DNA of 64,000 nucleotides from Hemicentrotus pulcherrimus (Eukaryota; Echinodermata; Echinoidea; Camarodonta; Strongylocentrotidae), in the NCBI GenBank assembly GCA_003118195.1, contig BEXV01000968.1:51571-115570 (forward strand). Direction: 5' to 3'. Positions 13,164-25,345 of this stretch are shown piece by piece (the first letter of the stretch is position 1; the number at the start of each line of letters is the position of its first letter). A model generated the notes under the pieces. The model saw nothing but the letters and a program-made list of their open reading frames with translations. It made no database searches and was not told the origin of the DNA. The position numbers were made by a program, and so were the translations under genes.

Positions 13164-14811
13164 AAAGTATTTACATAGCGTTAACATACATATCTTTCGC
13201 AAGCGCTTTATTTCAAATGAACAATGTACACGGGTAAAAACTCAATGAATAAGCATGAAATTGAAATCGAGAATATACACAAAAAACAAAGTGTATGATA
13301 AAACGGTTGTTTTTCCAAGAGTACGTTTCCACAGGCCAATTTACCAAATCTTTCATTTTATATCTGAAATAACCCCTGTCATTTGGATTTAGGATAACAA
13401 AAGGAGAATAATGGTCTAACAGTTTTAATAGAGGTAAAATGTACACTACGGCGTCATAATGTTAATATCGGTAGTTTTATATCTAAGTTAGATATCACAT
13501 ATTGACATAGTGACTAACTGACCTATTAATATTACCCCTCCTGCCTTCAGGCAGAAGCCAGTAAAATAATGAATTTAATGATTTTTGTGATGAATTAATG
13601 ATTCATGAAAATGAAAAGATTCTGAAATTGTATTTGATTCATAAATAAAAACTTGAACAATTGTCCCTAAACCGCCATTGGCGCTAACTATAAATAAACC
13701 GACTCGACAAAGCATCCTGCTTCATAACAACTCACATGCAATTCAAAGTGTACCCAACGGCCAAATTTTACTACCCAAACTGTGGGAAAGCAAAGAAAGA
13801 TGAAAATGATAATTTCAAAATATAAAAATGAGGTTAAAAATACGATTCGACTTAGAATGAGAACACGACGGTCGTCGGATATATTTGTTTTAATGAACAA
13901 GACAAGCATACCCTTCCTTATCTTAATATCAATGAGAGTAATAGAATATTTCTAAACTGGAAATTGGAAAAGGGGGAAACTACAGATGGTTATCTTATCC
14001 ATATTTTACCATAACGTAGACCCATTAATCTTTGGCTATACATAAAATAATTGTGTCCCTTCGGACAAGTTAGGGGAGGCCGGATAATTTTGTTTTGTTG
14101 TAGAAAAAACACACTATTGTGTTCAGTTGTTTCCAACTGGGGTTCGTCCTTTCAGGATCAAAACAACCTCATTTGTCTAATCAACAAATGCAAAGAGAAA
14201 AAAAACGCAGATGGTTTTCCATCCAATAAAAAACTGGATTTGTATGGATCACCATTCATTTCAGAATCGCCAAAAGTATGGCTCGGCCACTAGCACGTAT
14301 CATTGAGCGAATTGACCTCCGCAATGGGATTATGTAGTAATACATTTTCATTACCAATTTATTATCGTACATGCTTCGCCCGACTCATTTATACAAACTG
14401 TATTATTGGGATGTTGCAAATAAAGTTATATTTATTACAAGGGGCCGATTTGAACTCACGCCGTAATTCAAATTTGTTATTGGACGATATCCGCGCATGT
14501 TTACAGCGTCCGAATGTAAACGGCACTGACGAGTACTCTTATCAGATTGTAGGACTTTTGCTCATGTTAGGGGCAAAAGAGAGGAATAATCATAAACAGA
14601 CCTGAAGAGCTCATTCAATTATGGCTAATGTAGAAACCTTGACCTCTAATTTCATATTCCTCATTTGGCCGTGTAAAAGCACTTGTGATTGTATCTCAAG
14701 ATCGCTTCCTCATCACATTATTGGTTGGGTTTGTCGTCGGATTTCCGATTATCGTAACGGGCTCAAAATGGGAGTGGGAGGGGAACGAGAGAAAGAGATC
14801 AAGAGCTTTAT
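13164..14811. other. Non-coding DNA
   Basis: The first 50 bases may be the tail of a minus-strand retroelement leading into the (ATT)n tract. Frames at 14051-14605 (80 and 100 codons) have no recognisable domain. Confidence 0.4.
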
Positions 14812-14925
14812 ACGAAGAAGAAGAAGAAGAAGAAGAAGAAGAAGAAGAAGAAGAAGAAGAAGAAGAAGAAAAAGAAGAAGAAAAAGAAGAAAAAGAAAAG
14901 AGAGAGAGAGAGAGAGAGAGAGTAA
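14812..14925. repeat. (GAA)n followed by (GA)n polypurine tract
   Basis: About 19 GAA units (14814-14870), AAAGAAG variants, then (GA)n to 14922. Poly-Glu, poly-Arg and poly-Ser/Phe frames in different registers all come from the repeat. A long mirror-symmetric purine tract like this can form triplex DNA. Confidence 0.85.
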
Positions 14926-16004
14926 AAGAAAAACAGATACAAACAGAGAAGATATCCAGAGAAAAGACGATTGAAAATTTGGAGGAGAAAAAATTGAAGG
15001 AAATAACTATAAAAGGGAAGACACACACATGCAGAAAGAGAGAGAGAGGAAAAAAAGTGGGAGAGGAAAAGAGAGCTGATTCGGAACATTGTAATACAAA
15101 CGCACAACACTTGAATTATAGAGAGAAGAGATCGAGAGAAATAACGCAAAACAATAACTTCTGGCGAGTTACTAGATGCGATGTGACACAAACAAGTGAA
15201 TATATGGAGGCAGGTACCACATAAATTGCATGGGAAGGACAAAAAGGATTTGAATACAAACGGTAAACGATTTCCAACGGACATTCGAAGAAAACAATGT
15301 CGACAGCTTATAAACTGTATAGCAGGACGTTTATATTGAACAATAGGAAAACAAACCAATTTATGAGAATCCACTTCTTTGCAAACTACACTAAAACTTA
15401 TACTAAGATAATATTTCAGTGATATCTACATTTAACAAGCAACGCAACTCTATCTTGTTAACAAACTATATGAAGGTAGATAGATATTACAGATGTTATA
15501 AGAGTGAATAAACGATAAAAAAGATTTTTTTATTTTATTATTTGATATGTATTTTCGTTTAAAATCTGAACAGTGATAACAAATACATCGTGTCTTTTAA
15601 CCCTTTCAGTTTCCTTGGCCCCCCCCCCCCCTCCCCCTAAAATATATATACCGTGTGGAATCTTTAGGAGAATGAGTTCTTGATGAATGTAAATAATTGA
15701 AAATGGACTTTTATTAATGATTCACAATGAATGTTGTAATAGCGGCAAACCTAATAGTGCTGCAAGTGAAAACCAAGTATTAATATGAATGTGTGCCAGG
15801 ATAGGCGGTGGGCTGGTCGAGTGCGCTTCATGTTTTGAATGTGTAAACATGACGTCAATACGTAAGCTATTAATATTTTGAGCAGGTCAGGAACGTTTCA
15901 TATGACATTAAATTCCTACCAAGACACCTCTTATCGCGCAATTGACAGTTTGAACCATATTCTAAATTGAAAACGTCACGCATTATGGCACGTAGGAGTA
16001 TTAT
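14926..16004. other. Non-coding DNA
   Basis: GA-rich at first, with a C12 run at 15619-15630. Nothing else recognised. Confidence 0.45.
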
Positions 16005-16240
16005 CCCTGGTATAAAGGTAAGAAATCGCAATAAACAACGCAATAGTTCATTCCATAAAAAAATCCTTGCACATTTCACAATCATTTTATGACACCTTAG
16101 ATAGAAATCAAGGAACAATGAATGGAAACTAACGCTTGATAACAACTTAGGAGTTAAAGGTAGAAACTCGCAATAAAGAAAGCAAGCTTTCATTCGAAAA
16201 AAGAATACCCATCTATTCGATAATCACTTTATCAAGCTTT
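16005..16240. repeat. Two-copy tandem duplication, period about 142 bp, diverged
   Basis: TAAAGGTAAGAAATCGCAAT at 16013 recurs as TAAAGGTAGAAACTCGCAAT at 16155. Downstream pairs such as TTCATTCCATAAAAAA and TTCATTCGAAAAAA, and AATCATTTTATGACACCTT and AATCACTTTATCAAGCTTT, keep the same order. Moderately diverged. Confidence 0.6.
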
Positions 16241-19200
16241 AAATCAATTACAAACAAACTCTTTCCGAAGTGTCATGCTTAACCAGAAGAGCCGATAAAC
16301 ATCAGAGCCTTAAAACTTTGGCCCCTGGATATTATATTTGTGAGAAATAGGCCTACTTAGATGACTCGAGATGGATGATATTGTGAAATGCTGCAGTGAC
16401 AGGTCACTATCGGAAGTGTAGACATAAATTCCCTTGTAAATATCCCATGCCCATATCATTTAGCGACCCATTTGTCCACATTAAAGTCGTATGCATCAGA
16501 GGGAAGCGATCAAGAGATAATGCTGCGTTTACCGGGCAGTCCGTATATCTATCACATCTTGCCTTTAAGATACATCATATAAACTATGCTAGTGGACACG
16601 GGTAGAGAATCCTGACTGATATCTATCTCTGTAGTCTCTGTGATGTTGCTATTCTCCTTGCCTCGGTCCCTGAGGGGATTTCATACCGCTAGCTGATGAC
16701 GTAGACGGCAAAGTCAAAGACAGACGAAATGTCAATCACTTTTTATATACAGGTAAGTTGTATTGTGAAGATGTGAGAAGCACTAGGGAATCAAACGACC
16801 TCGAGGGTCTATATTCTCTTGTGTCATTCTACCCTTTGGGACCGTAACAGACAGTAAGAAAGACACAACTAAGGCTTAAACCACATACGTTAACGCTTAA
16901 ACGCATCTTAATCTCCTGTACGAATGTTGTTGTTCTATATTTGTACTTATATTTCATGGTATGACCCAAATAATGATGTAAACACTGGGAGGAAACTAAC
17001 CAACATGACACTTGTTACAGTTCTTGCAGCTGAACAAAACAGAACATGGTGAAAAATAAAATACAAACAAGAGCGAGTTTCTCCCTAATACGTGGATATA
17101 ATGACACAATAAACACATTTGTCAGTGCAGTGCTGCATGCTAACCATGAAAGCATTCCAAGTCCCTGGCGATGGAATCGTCTACATCGGGACGCTAACCA
17201 CGAGATCTTATCACAATGATGACAAAATAAGAGAGAAGAAAGAAGAAAAGAAGAAAGGATAGAAAATTTAGAAGACATTAAGACAGAAGAAAGGAGGATG
17301 TGGTATCTTCATTGACACAAGGGACTGTTCCGAGCTTTTCTACCGCTGCTCATCAACGCTCAAGCTATTTTAAGGCGTGAAAAAAGAAAATTCTGCTGCT
17401 TTCATGTGTTCTGTTTTCTAGCAAATGGATCATTATTTAAATAAATTACCATTTTCTTTATTTCAGTTCCCAACCTGTCAAGTGTTTTATTTCGACTATT
17501 TGAGTCATGTATCCTTCCCTATCCTTACAATTGTAAACATTTCGATAAGCCTTCTTGTGTGGCCATGGTAATGGAGAAAAATCCGCCATCTTGTTTCTGT
17601 CTATCTCTGTAAGACAAACAAGTTAATTCATTTATCAATGTAATTTTTAAACCTCTGTTTCAATCTTTTTTTTTCCCCCGAATTATCTCCCAATTCCTTT
17701 TTCATTACAGCTTGAAATGATTAGGAAAAAATAAAGTATTGCTACATTTCAACTTAACATGATAAAGTATGAAATCTACGAAGAAGAGGACATTTAGACC
17801 AATAGAGGCAATTTTACGGATTGATCATTGCTGAGGCTGTTTTTAATTCATAAGCACATAAAGAATTATTTGCAATCATTCATACATTTCTAGAAATAAA
17901 ACATACCCACGCATGTTACACGTCACATAATGAACAGTCATATATACATTCGTTTTCATTCGTGAAGATAAATAACCAAGATGAGGCAAGTTCACATTTG
18001 TATCTTTGTTTTCATGTGGATGTATGAAAATATCAAAAACCACTTTTAAAAATATTCTTTAAAAATCCCCATTTTGAAACATTATAAAAACCAAACGATA
18101 AAACCCACAAATGTTTCGAAGAAAGATGAAATGCTATTTACTGTATACGAACGACTGTATATACAGGGCTGCAAAATCATAATAAATGAATGGTAGATAC
18201 ACATACCGATTTAGTATTGATATGATTTGGATAAATCCCTGTTCTGAATCCCTTCTAAAAAAATAGCTCTACTCTCCGATTACACGAATTTTAACTATCT
18301 AAATCGTTTTATAACACATGTTGATCACGTAATTATTTATGAAAATTACATAAGTATTATCATCATGCTCACGATGCTTGTGTTTTGATAGACACTTTTT
18401 TGGTCAATGAAGACAAATGAGAACTTCCCCCATCCATCACGTCAGACACATCTTTGCTAAGGCACGTGTGTTGAATGCCGAGGATGTTTCCCGATGGGCT
18501 TTAAAGATTTTGCCCGGCAGAATGGCGAAGAGAAAATTATCAATTTTCTCGTCATGTATCATGTCAACAAAAGAAATTCTCATAAGAATAGTTTTCTCTC
18601 AAATGACGATGACTCTAATTCATGAACATAGTGCAATAATGTACCAACAATAAAACACACAACCCTCTGCCACACACGCACACACCTCACAATAATATCA
18701 ATTATCATACTTTCATTATCAGTATCACATGCGTTAAAACACATTTAATGAAACACTTTCTTTTTGTAGGACAGCATCTCATAAGAAAAAGGTGTAAAAT
18801 CAGACATTTACTTTTCCTACCGTTTCCCCTCTTATTATTATTCTAACACACACATTAAACAAAATACTATTTTTAGCTTCAATACGGTACATATTTTAAA
18901 AGGAACAACGGGTCACGGTTTATACAATGGTTGGCGAGAGTTTTGGTACTTGGTTCTGCTGTTCAGATATTATATTACTATTTGTATCTGTTTTATATAG
19001 TGAATGATAACAAATCGTTCTATAGCTAGCGATTCAAATAACGTTCAATAAACAAAAAAAGGGACAACCCCAAATGAAATACAAGTCGCATCGAATTGCT
19101 CAAAGAAACTGGCGCCAATATTGCCATTGTAACATATTCCTGCAAAGATCATGCGAGAAAATCTGAAATAGAATGCAGTACCTGATCAAAAACTAGCTTG

Positions 19201-19965
19201 TCACTAAATCTTAGTGACCAGCAGGAAAAGCGTCGATGAATTTGTTCATCATAGTGTCAGGCTTTTATGAAGTTTTGTCAGATTCGCGGGCGCAAACAAA
19301 AATGTGACGTCATATTGGCCTATGAACATAATATCACACTTTGAATCAAAGAGGTTCTACTGACTTATTTAGCCGGTTATATTAATCTGGTGTACCTATA
19401 TACTTTACTTTAGGCTTGATTACACTTCAGGCAACACGTTTTTAAATGACTGCTACTGGTTTGTTATGTTTTCTATCCAGCAGAAGAAATCTTGATACAC
19501 ACTTTCTGAAGAATAATGCTTTATATTCTTGAGTAAGATCTATTCTAACAAAATAACAAAACAAAAATTATAACAAAATAAAACACAAATTTACTGCTAA
19601 GGAACGGAAAGGGCAAGAAGAGGCCTGGATATAAATAAAAAGAAAATCCAATATTAGTGACAACACAAATCACAGAATAACCACCCCTGATTGGAAAAAA
19701 TGCATTACAAAAGCAGTTAGTGCCATAATTTGTTCCTGACCCTCGTTTTCCTCTGGCTTTTCACTATTTCATTCACGCTTTGCTTGGTAGCGGAGATGTC
19801 AAACACCCTATTAAAGTTTGATCAATCAACGTGACAGCTTGTTAAGGTGGCTTCCCCCATGGTACGTCACGTTTGGCACGGGAGTCGCGTATCCGCCTTG
19901 GTTTTCTTTTCCTAAAAATGGTGGATGATGAGGCCAAAAAGTCATCAACCGGAATTGCCCACTGA
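16241..19965. other. AT-rich DNA, nothing recognised
   Basis: Only short frames without domains and one small hairpin (19200). Confidence 0.45.
19200..19218. repeat. Perfect 8-bp stem hairpin
   Basis: GTCACTAA, loop ATC, TTAGTGAC. Isolated, not followed by a T-run. Confidence 0.4.
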
Positions 19966-19967
19966 TT

Positions 19968-20002
<35 letters not shown>

Positions 20003-20120
20003 TTCTACCCATCTGTCTCCTTCCGTCCCTTTCTATGTCTGCTTTCTGTCTCTCTCCCTCTATGTATCTTTGTCCCTTCCATTTCATGTCTTTATGTGTC
20101 TCTTTCTGTTACTATCTATC
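19966..20120. repeat. (TC)n microsatellite and CT-rich flank
   Basis: Pure TC units near 19969-20000 grade into TCTGTCT- and CCTTC-rich sequence. Confidence 0.8.
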
Positions 20121-20432
20121 ATTCTGTGTCTGTACAAACTCAATGTATATGTTCGTTTTACCTGGTTTCTCTCCAGGCTGATTTTCATATCAATTTGTTA
20201 AAAAGCTTGGATATTTCGAGGAAGGTTTAGTACGGTATGTACATGTAATAGATAAGGAGGGGGAACGCTCCGTTAAAAGTTCTCTATCAATCATACACTG
20301 CTATGGTGCATTTGGGGTCCGTCATTTGAAAAGGGTACAAAAAGAAAAATCACAGGGCACATTTTGTGTAGCCTAATTTAGGTTTGCACGACTTGGAACT
20401 TAGAAGAGGCACCGGCTACTTGAGTCCCCCAA

Positions 20433-20507
20433 TCCACACACACACAAACACACACTCGCACACACACTCACACACACACACACGCACAAACACACAAAAA
20501 CACGCAC
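20433..20507. repeat. (CA)n microsatellite
   Basis: CACACA units interrupted by AAA, CTCG and CGCA. Confidence 0.85.
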
Positions 20508-21438
20508 CGCCGAACGTCAGAGGATCGAAGACTTCTGACAGACAATTAGACTAGACATTATCAAACATCTGTAATGATCTGGAACCTCGCATTAATCAAG
20601 GGGCAAAGATACCGATGGAAAAGATAAGCATGAGCCGAATGGACTTTTTGCAGAGGGTTAGGGGATAGAGATAGAGAGAGAGAGAGGGGGGAGGGGGCAT
20701 GGGGGTGAAGACACATGAGAAAGAATGGAAGAGAGAGAAAGAGAAATATGGAATCAATTAATTGAATTTTTAAAATACTAAAAAAACGGAATAAAGGGAG
20801 AAGGTTTTTGAAAAAAGGGAGAAAAAGAAACACGTGAGTATGTAGTGGCCAAACGAGGACTGGTCGGGCGGGCATAAAGGGCAAACGGGAATGCCATAAT
20901 GACTCAATCAGGATACTCATTGGTGGTGTAAACTGGCCTAATTGCTGAGCCGAACGAACCCTGAAAACAGAACTCATTAGACCTGACATTTAAACTTTCC
21001 ATGTTCTAATTTCAAAGTATGCATTTACTTCTCTGTGAAAACGTATTAACCTTTGCCAATCTACCATGAGATAACTTGAGGGTTAAGGCATCCTTTATAC
21101 CTGTACATGAATTGTGCTTCCTTACGAAAGCTTGCGATGTTCCGATATGAAGCCCAAATTTTACGTTAAACATGCAGTTGTCTCAATCCTTCTAAAATTG
21201 CTACGGAAGGTCCCGAAACCCTCTGATATCCTGCAAAGTACTACGAAGTTCAACGAAATGCTACGAAAATACTACAAAAACTCTGCAAAATGATTATCAT
21301 TCTACGATGTTTTGATGCCGCATGCCCCTTTTAAGAGATTAACAACTGTACGAGTAGCTTTGAAAAGAAGAAGGAGGAGGGGGGGGGGGTCCTTGCATAA
21401 GTTTGCCTGCTTACATTATTCGCCAACAAAACCCCTCC

Positions 21439-21446
21439 CCCTCTCT

Positions 21447-21489
<43 letters not shown>

Positions 21490-21490
21490 A
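21439..21490. repeat. (CT)n(AT)n microsatellite
   Basis: About 14 CT units followed directly by five AT units. A G9 run lies about 60 bases upstream. Confidence 0.85.
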
Positions 21491-22173
21491 GTGCGAGAAT
21501 TCTCAACTCTGACATGACAAGGGGTGTTCCAGAATAATGTAGGCTTAAAGAAAATATATATATCACAATGCACCTTTGGAATATCCAGCACCATCGACAC
21601 CACACATGATACATCAATGTGATTCGGATGACACTAATCGCTTGCTCGTGGAAACAATAATAAGAAACTTACTACTGATGTTGACTACGAGAGTCATTAA
21701 AGTTTAATTCAATTCCCATTTTTCTTCAATTCTACATTCTACGATATAAATACATTGAAAGAGAATAATACGAGAATGTATACAATGGTCGTTGATCTAC
21801 CTACGTGCATTAGATTATTATATAAATGGGTCCACCAATAAAGTTGTTTTGCCAATAAGTATCAACATTTCAACAAAAGTATACTGGTTTCTTAAAAAAA
21901 AATGCTATGTACTGAATTCTCGAAGAACATGACTGGAAGATTTATTTGTTTACTGTTTATGTGTAGTGCGTGTTTTATTTAATATTAAACCTCATACCAC
22001 TGATTAGGCTAGAACATTATGAAAGTGTAAATATACACGCTACTTTGAGTATAGACCCCTTGTGGGTTGATAAAATAATAGAGGGTAAATAGATAGAACA
22101 ATAGAAAGAGAAAGAGGAAGAGAAGGGAGAGAGAATGTATGTGTGGATGGATAAAAGATAAATGGATAGATAT

Positions 22174-22174
<1 letters not shown>

Positions 22175-22210
<36 letters not shown>

Positions 22211-22242
22211 GAGGGAGAGAAAGAGAGAGAGAGAGAGGGAGG
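22175..22242. repeat. (GA)n microsatellite
   Basis: GA units with AAAGCGA and GGGA interruptions. Confidence 0.85.
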
Positions 22243-23880
22243 ATAACGATTCAAACTGTATTTTTCTTTCGGATGAAATTATAAATGATGGGCATACAAC
22301 CAGAAAGTCAATTAAAGAGCAACAATGATTACAATTTCATATCATCCCAAGATAAGAGAGAAAGAAACTGTTGAATTTATCAAGGGACTAGATAACGAAG
22401 TATAGATTGGTGGAATGAATGGAATGAATCCATGGCTGGGTATGTTGATTAGGTCTGGGGAGAAGAAACAAGACAGAAGTAAAAGCTAGATGAAGAAAGA
22501 GCGTCAGGGGCAGGATGGCGTCCGCGAAGTACAAAATCAGAAGGAAAAAAGGTCCGAGATAATGAATCCAGCCCCTATCATGATACTGAAGTAGGGCCGG
22601 AGATGATGACTGTATTGAGAAACATTAGCCAGGCGTGGAATCCGATCTCACAGCCCAATGAAAACAGAAGATTATTCCCTCAACGAACCGTCGCAGACAG
22701 CAGTATAGGACCACTCTTTTCCAGCCTCCAATTTCAGCACAAATCTTAAATTGGCATAACCATGGATTGGCGCCAAATTGAGGGTGGTAGAAGGATCGGT
22801 GGACCGCCGTAAATGAATCTAGACGGATCGTGCACGGGTCAATTGCAATTAAAACAAAGGAAAATCTGTCTATGTTGACTTTGAAAAAAAAATCAAAGTA
22901 GCGTTATCGCTGTTTTAATAAATGAAATATCAAGAATGTATTTCAGAGGAATCATTTTTCACTGTCACATATCAATAATGTCTGACCATAATAAATTATC
23001 AGAATATTAACTTTTCATCACAGCAGAAGAAGCAAATTAGATATTCCTAGTAGTCATATTATTTACAAGCATGGTATTGCCATCGAAAACGTACAACTAT
23101 ACTTAAATGACAATCAAAATGTATAGAATACAACGTCAGAAATATGCTGGTTAAGACTCGTACTGTAAGACATGTACGTAGGTTTTCATTTAAAGTTAAT
23201 TAGGTTTTATTATTTGATAGACTGAAAATCACATTTTTTTAATTTTCAAAAAAAAATGAAAAGCTGATTACTCATCTACAACATTTAAATTACTGTTAAT
23301 GAACATTTTATCGCACGTTGCCCTATTAATCGTATTATTGTGCATAATAAAGATTTCCGCAGCGGTACCGGAATTTAAAGTTTTTGTTCCCGGTACTGTA
23401 CATTTAATTACCATTGTTCAATCATTTGAAAGTGATAAATGGATAAAACGTGACTTCTGTGATACCATGACATTTTGGCTTTACGCGGTAATTACATTCG
23501 TTCAATTTCATAGCCCTAATTCAATTATACAAGTTTATTAGAGCGAAAGAAAAGAGAAAAAAGAGCCGAATTGTTTTAATTAATATGATTAAGTATGGCA
23601 AGAGGAAATTAAAACAAGTACTAAACGTACAATGAAACGAATTTCATGATATGATTTTTTCAGTGTCTCACAAATGCAAACAAATATACAACTTCGAGCA
23701 GTGCACTTGATAGATTTTGGATAACTGTTTTTGATCCATGTATCAAGGACTGAAGCTACTGCAGTAAGCCTATACTTATTACTCACTGCCTATTGTGGCT
23801 CCTATCGTGTTCTTACTAGTTTCGTCCCATTTACATTTTCAATAGGATATCTTTTATACAGTAGGTTTGCGGGTACACCA

Positions 23881-23922
23881 TGTGTGTGTGAGAGAGAGAG
23901 AGAGAGAAAGAAAGAGAGAGAG
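23881..23922. repeat. (TG)n(AG)n microsatellite
   Basis: Short TG block then GA units. Confidence 0.8.
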
Positions 23923-24724
23923 GTTCTTTTGTATCCTAAAACATGGAATGTTTCCTTATCTTGTCTTGATGGTACCTTTCTTTGGAGAAAAAAAAATATT
24001 TTGATTTCCGCTTAATTTCCCAAAGAATGTTCTCTTTTGATATCCAAAAATGTCACAAATTTACTAAAGCGGTGATGATGCAGAGACTTGGGAAATGTTG
24101 AGTAATTAACGCAGATTCTGTCGATTTGTTTAACCAAATGGGTCTACTTTTCGAATTGTAAAACCTTATCATTCAGAGTCAGAAGGGCGTAAATTCTGTG
24201 TTAACGTATACGAATTTAACGCCCTCTTTGCTCCAAATAGACATATGATCTTACACTGCTCCTTTCAATGTCTACATGATACTAGTTTCTGGTATCACCA
24301 TCCTCATCATCCTTAGAAAAAATTTAATCATCTGAAAGCTAGTGGAATCGATATACCTCTTTTATCCCATGGACTGTACCAGCACATGAAATGATTCATA
24401 AAGAGAACAAATCAAGCTTATTGGATCGAAATGAAACGAAAGTAATCCGAACATCGATTCCCACCAGTTTATATAAAGCACCTTCCATTTTGTCACTATA
24501 AGGAATGAGTCAAGCGTGAATAAGACTGAAAATTAAAAATGAAAATATGAAAGAGCACAGTAGACTTCAAGTGAACTTCTCTCTGGGGTATAATTTCTAA
24601 GCGAATTTAATGCTTCGTTGAGCCCTTTCTTACCGACCCTTTTGCATGGTTTCATATTTAATTGATCTGATTAGAGAAGGCTATACAGAGTTCATGTATA
24701 CGTCATTTTATAATGTATAGTGAA

Positions 24725-25345
24725 CGCAATAATAATAATAATAACAATAATAATAATAATATAGAGTATTCGTAATGCGCCAACTCCACATGACTAATGT
24801 ATTCAAGGCGCACGGAGAAGAAAAAATATTATAAAGTACACAAAAATACACACAACAATGAACATCAACAATGTGAAGTAAATCTAAATCTACTGGAAAG
24901 CCGCTTTAAACAAATGAGTTTTGAGGGGCATGTTTAAATCAATCTTAACTTGAAATATAACGAATATGTTGTGGCAATTGATTCCATAGGTAAGGTCCAG
25001 CGTGTGCAAATGACCGATCCCCCATGATCCCTTACTTTTCGGAACAACAAGCAATCGAGAATCGGATGATCTTAAGCGTCTGGGAGGATTATAAGGCATT
25101 AACAAATTAATACTGTACTCTGGGGCAGATCCATGTATACAGTGAAAAACAAGCAATAATGATGTAAATACAATACGGGATTCAACAGGTAACCAATGAA
25201 GTGAAGGCAAAACAGGAGTATTAAGAGAAGTACGTCTGGTAAGGGTAACAATACGGGCTGCTGAATTTTGTAATTTTTATAACCGTGAAAGTTGAGATGG
25301 TGGCAGCTGAAACAAAAGTGCATTACCAAAATCATGTCGACATAG
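24725..25345 (-). mobile_element. CR1/L2-type LINE, 3' end with decayed reverse transcriptase C-terminus (copy A)
   Basis: The minus strand encodes the familiar C-terminal tail of non-LTR retrotransposon ORF2. In order there are HDFGNALLFQLP, an in-frame TAA, KLQNSAARIV, LPSLHWLPVESRI, HGSAPEYSINLL and RRLRSSDSRLLVVP. A one-base shift in a short G run near 25020 then breaks the frame. In the corrected frame the next segment reads GDRSFAHAGPYLWNQLPQHI. A second shift returns to LKTHLFKAAFQ and a stop near 24890. This domain follows the RT fingers/palm and is diagnostic of CR1/L2-like elements. The 3' UTR ends in a TGCGCC...GGCGCA hairpin (24776-24812), then an (ATT)n tail (plus strand 24728-24762). 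The copy is dead: one nonsense mutation and two frameshifts. The 5' limit is uncertain. Confidence 0.85.

Larger units (their letters stand above)
20508..24724. other. Non-coding DNA between microsatellites
   Basis: At 21195-21305 a degenerate CTACGAA/GCTACGAAAA motif recurs several times. 22500-22800 is less AT-rich but carries no frame. Nothing else recognised. Confidence 0.4.

Noticed and set aside
12976..13164. Asn-rich 62-codon frame
   Set aside because: Translation of the AAT microsatellite.
14621..15374. Frames with poly-Arg, poly-Glu, poly-Ser and poly-Phe, up to 188 codons
   Set aside because: All derive from the (GAA)n(GA)n tract in different registers. Flanks show no domain.
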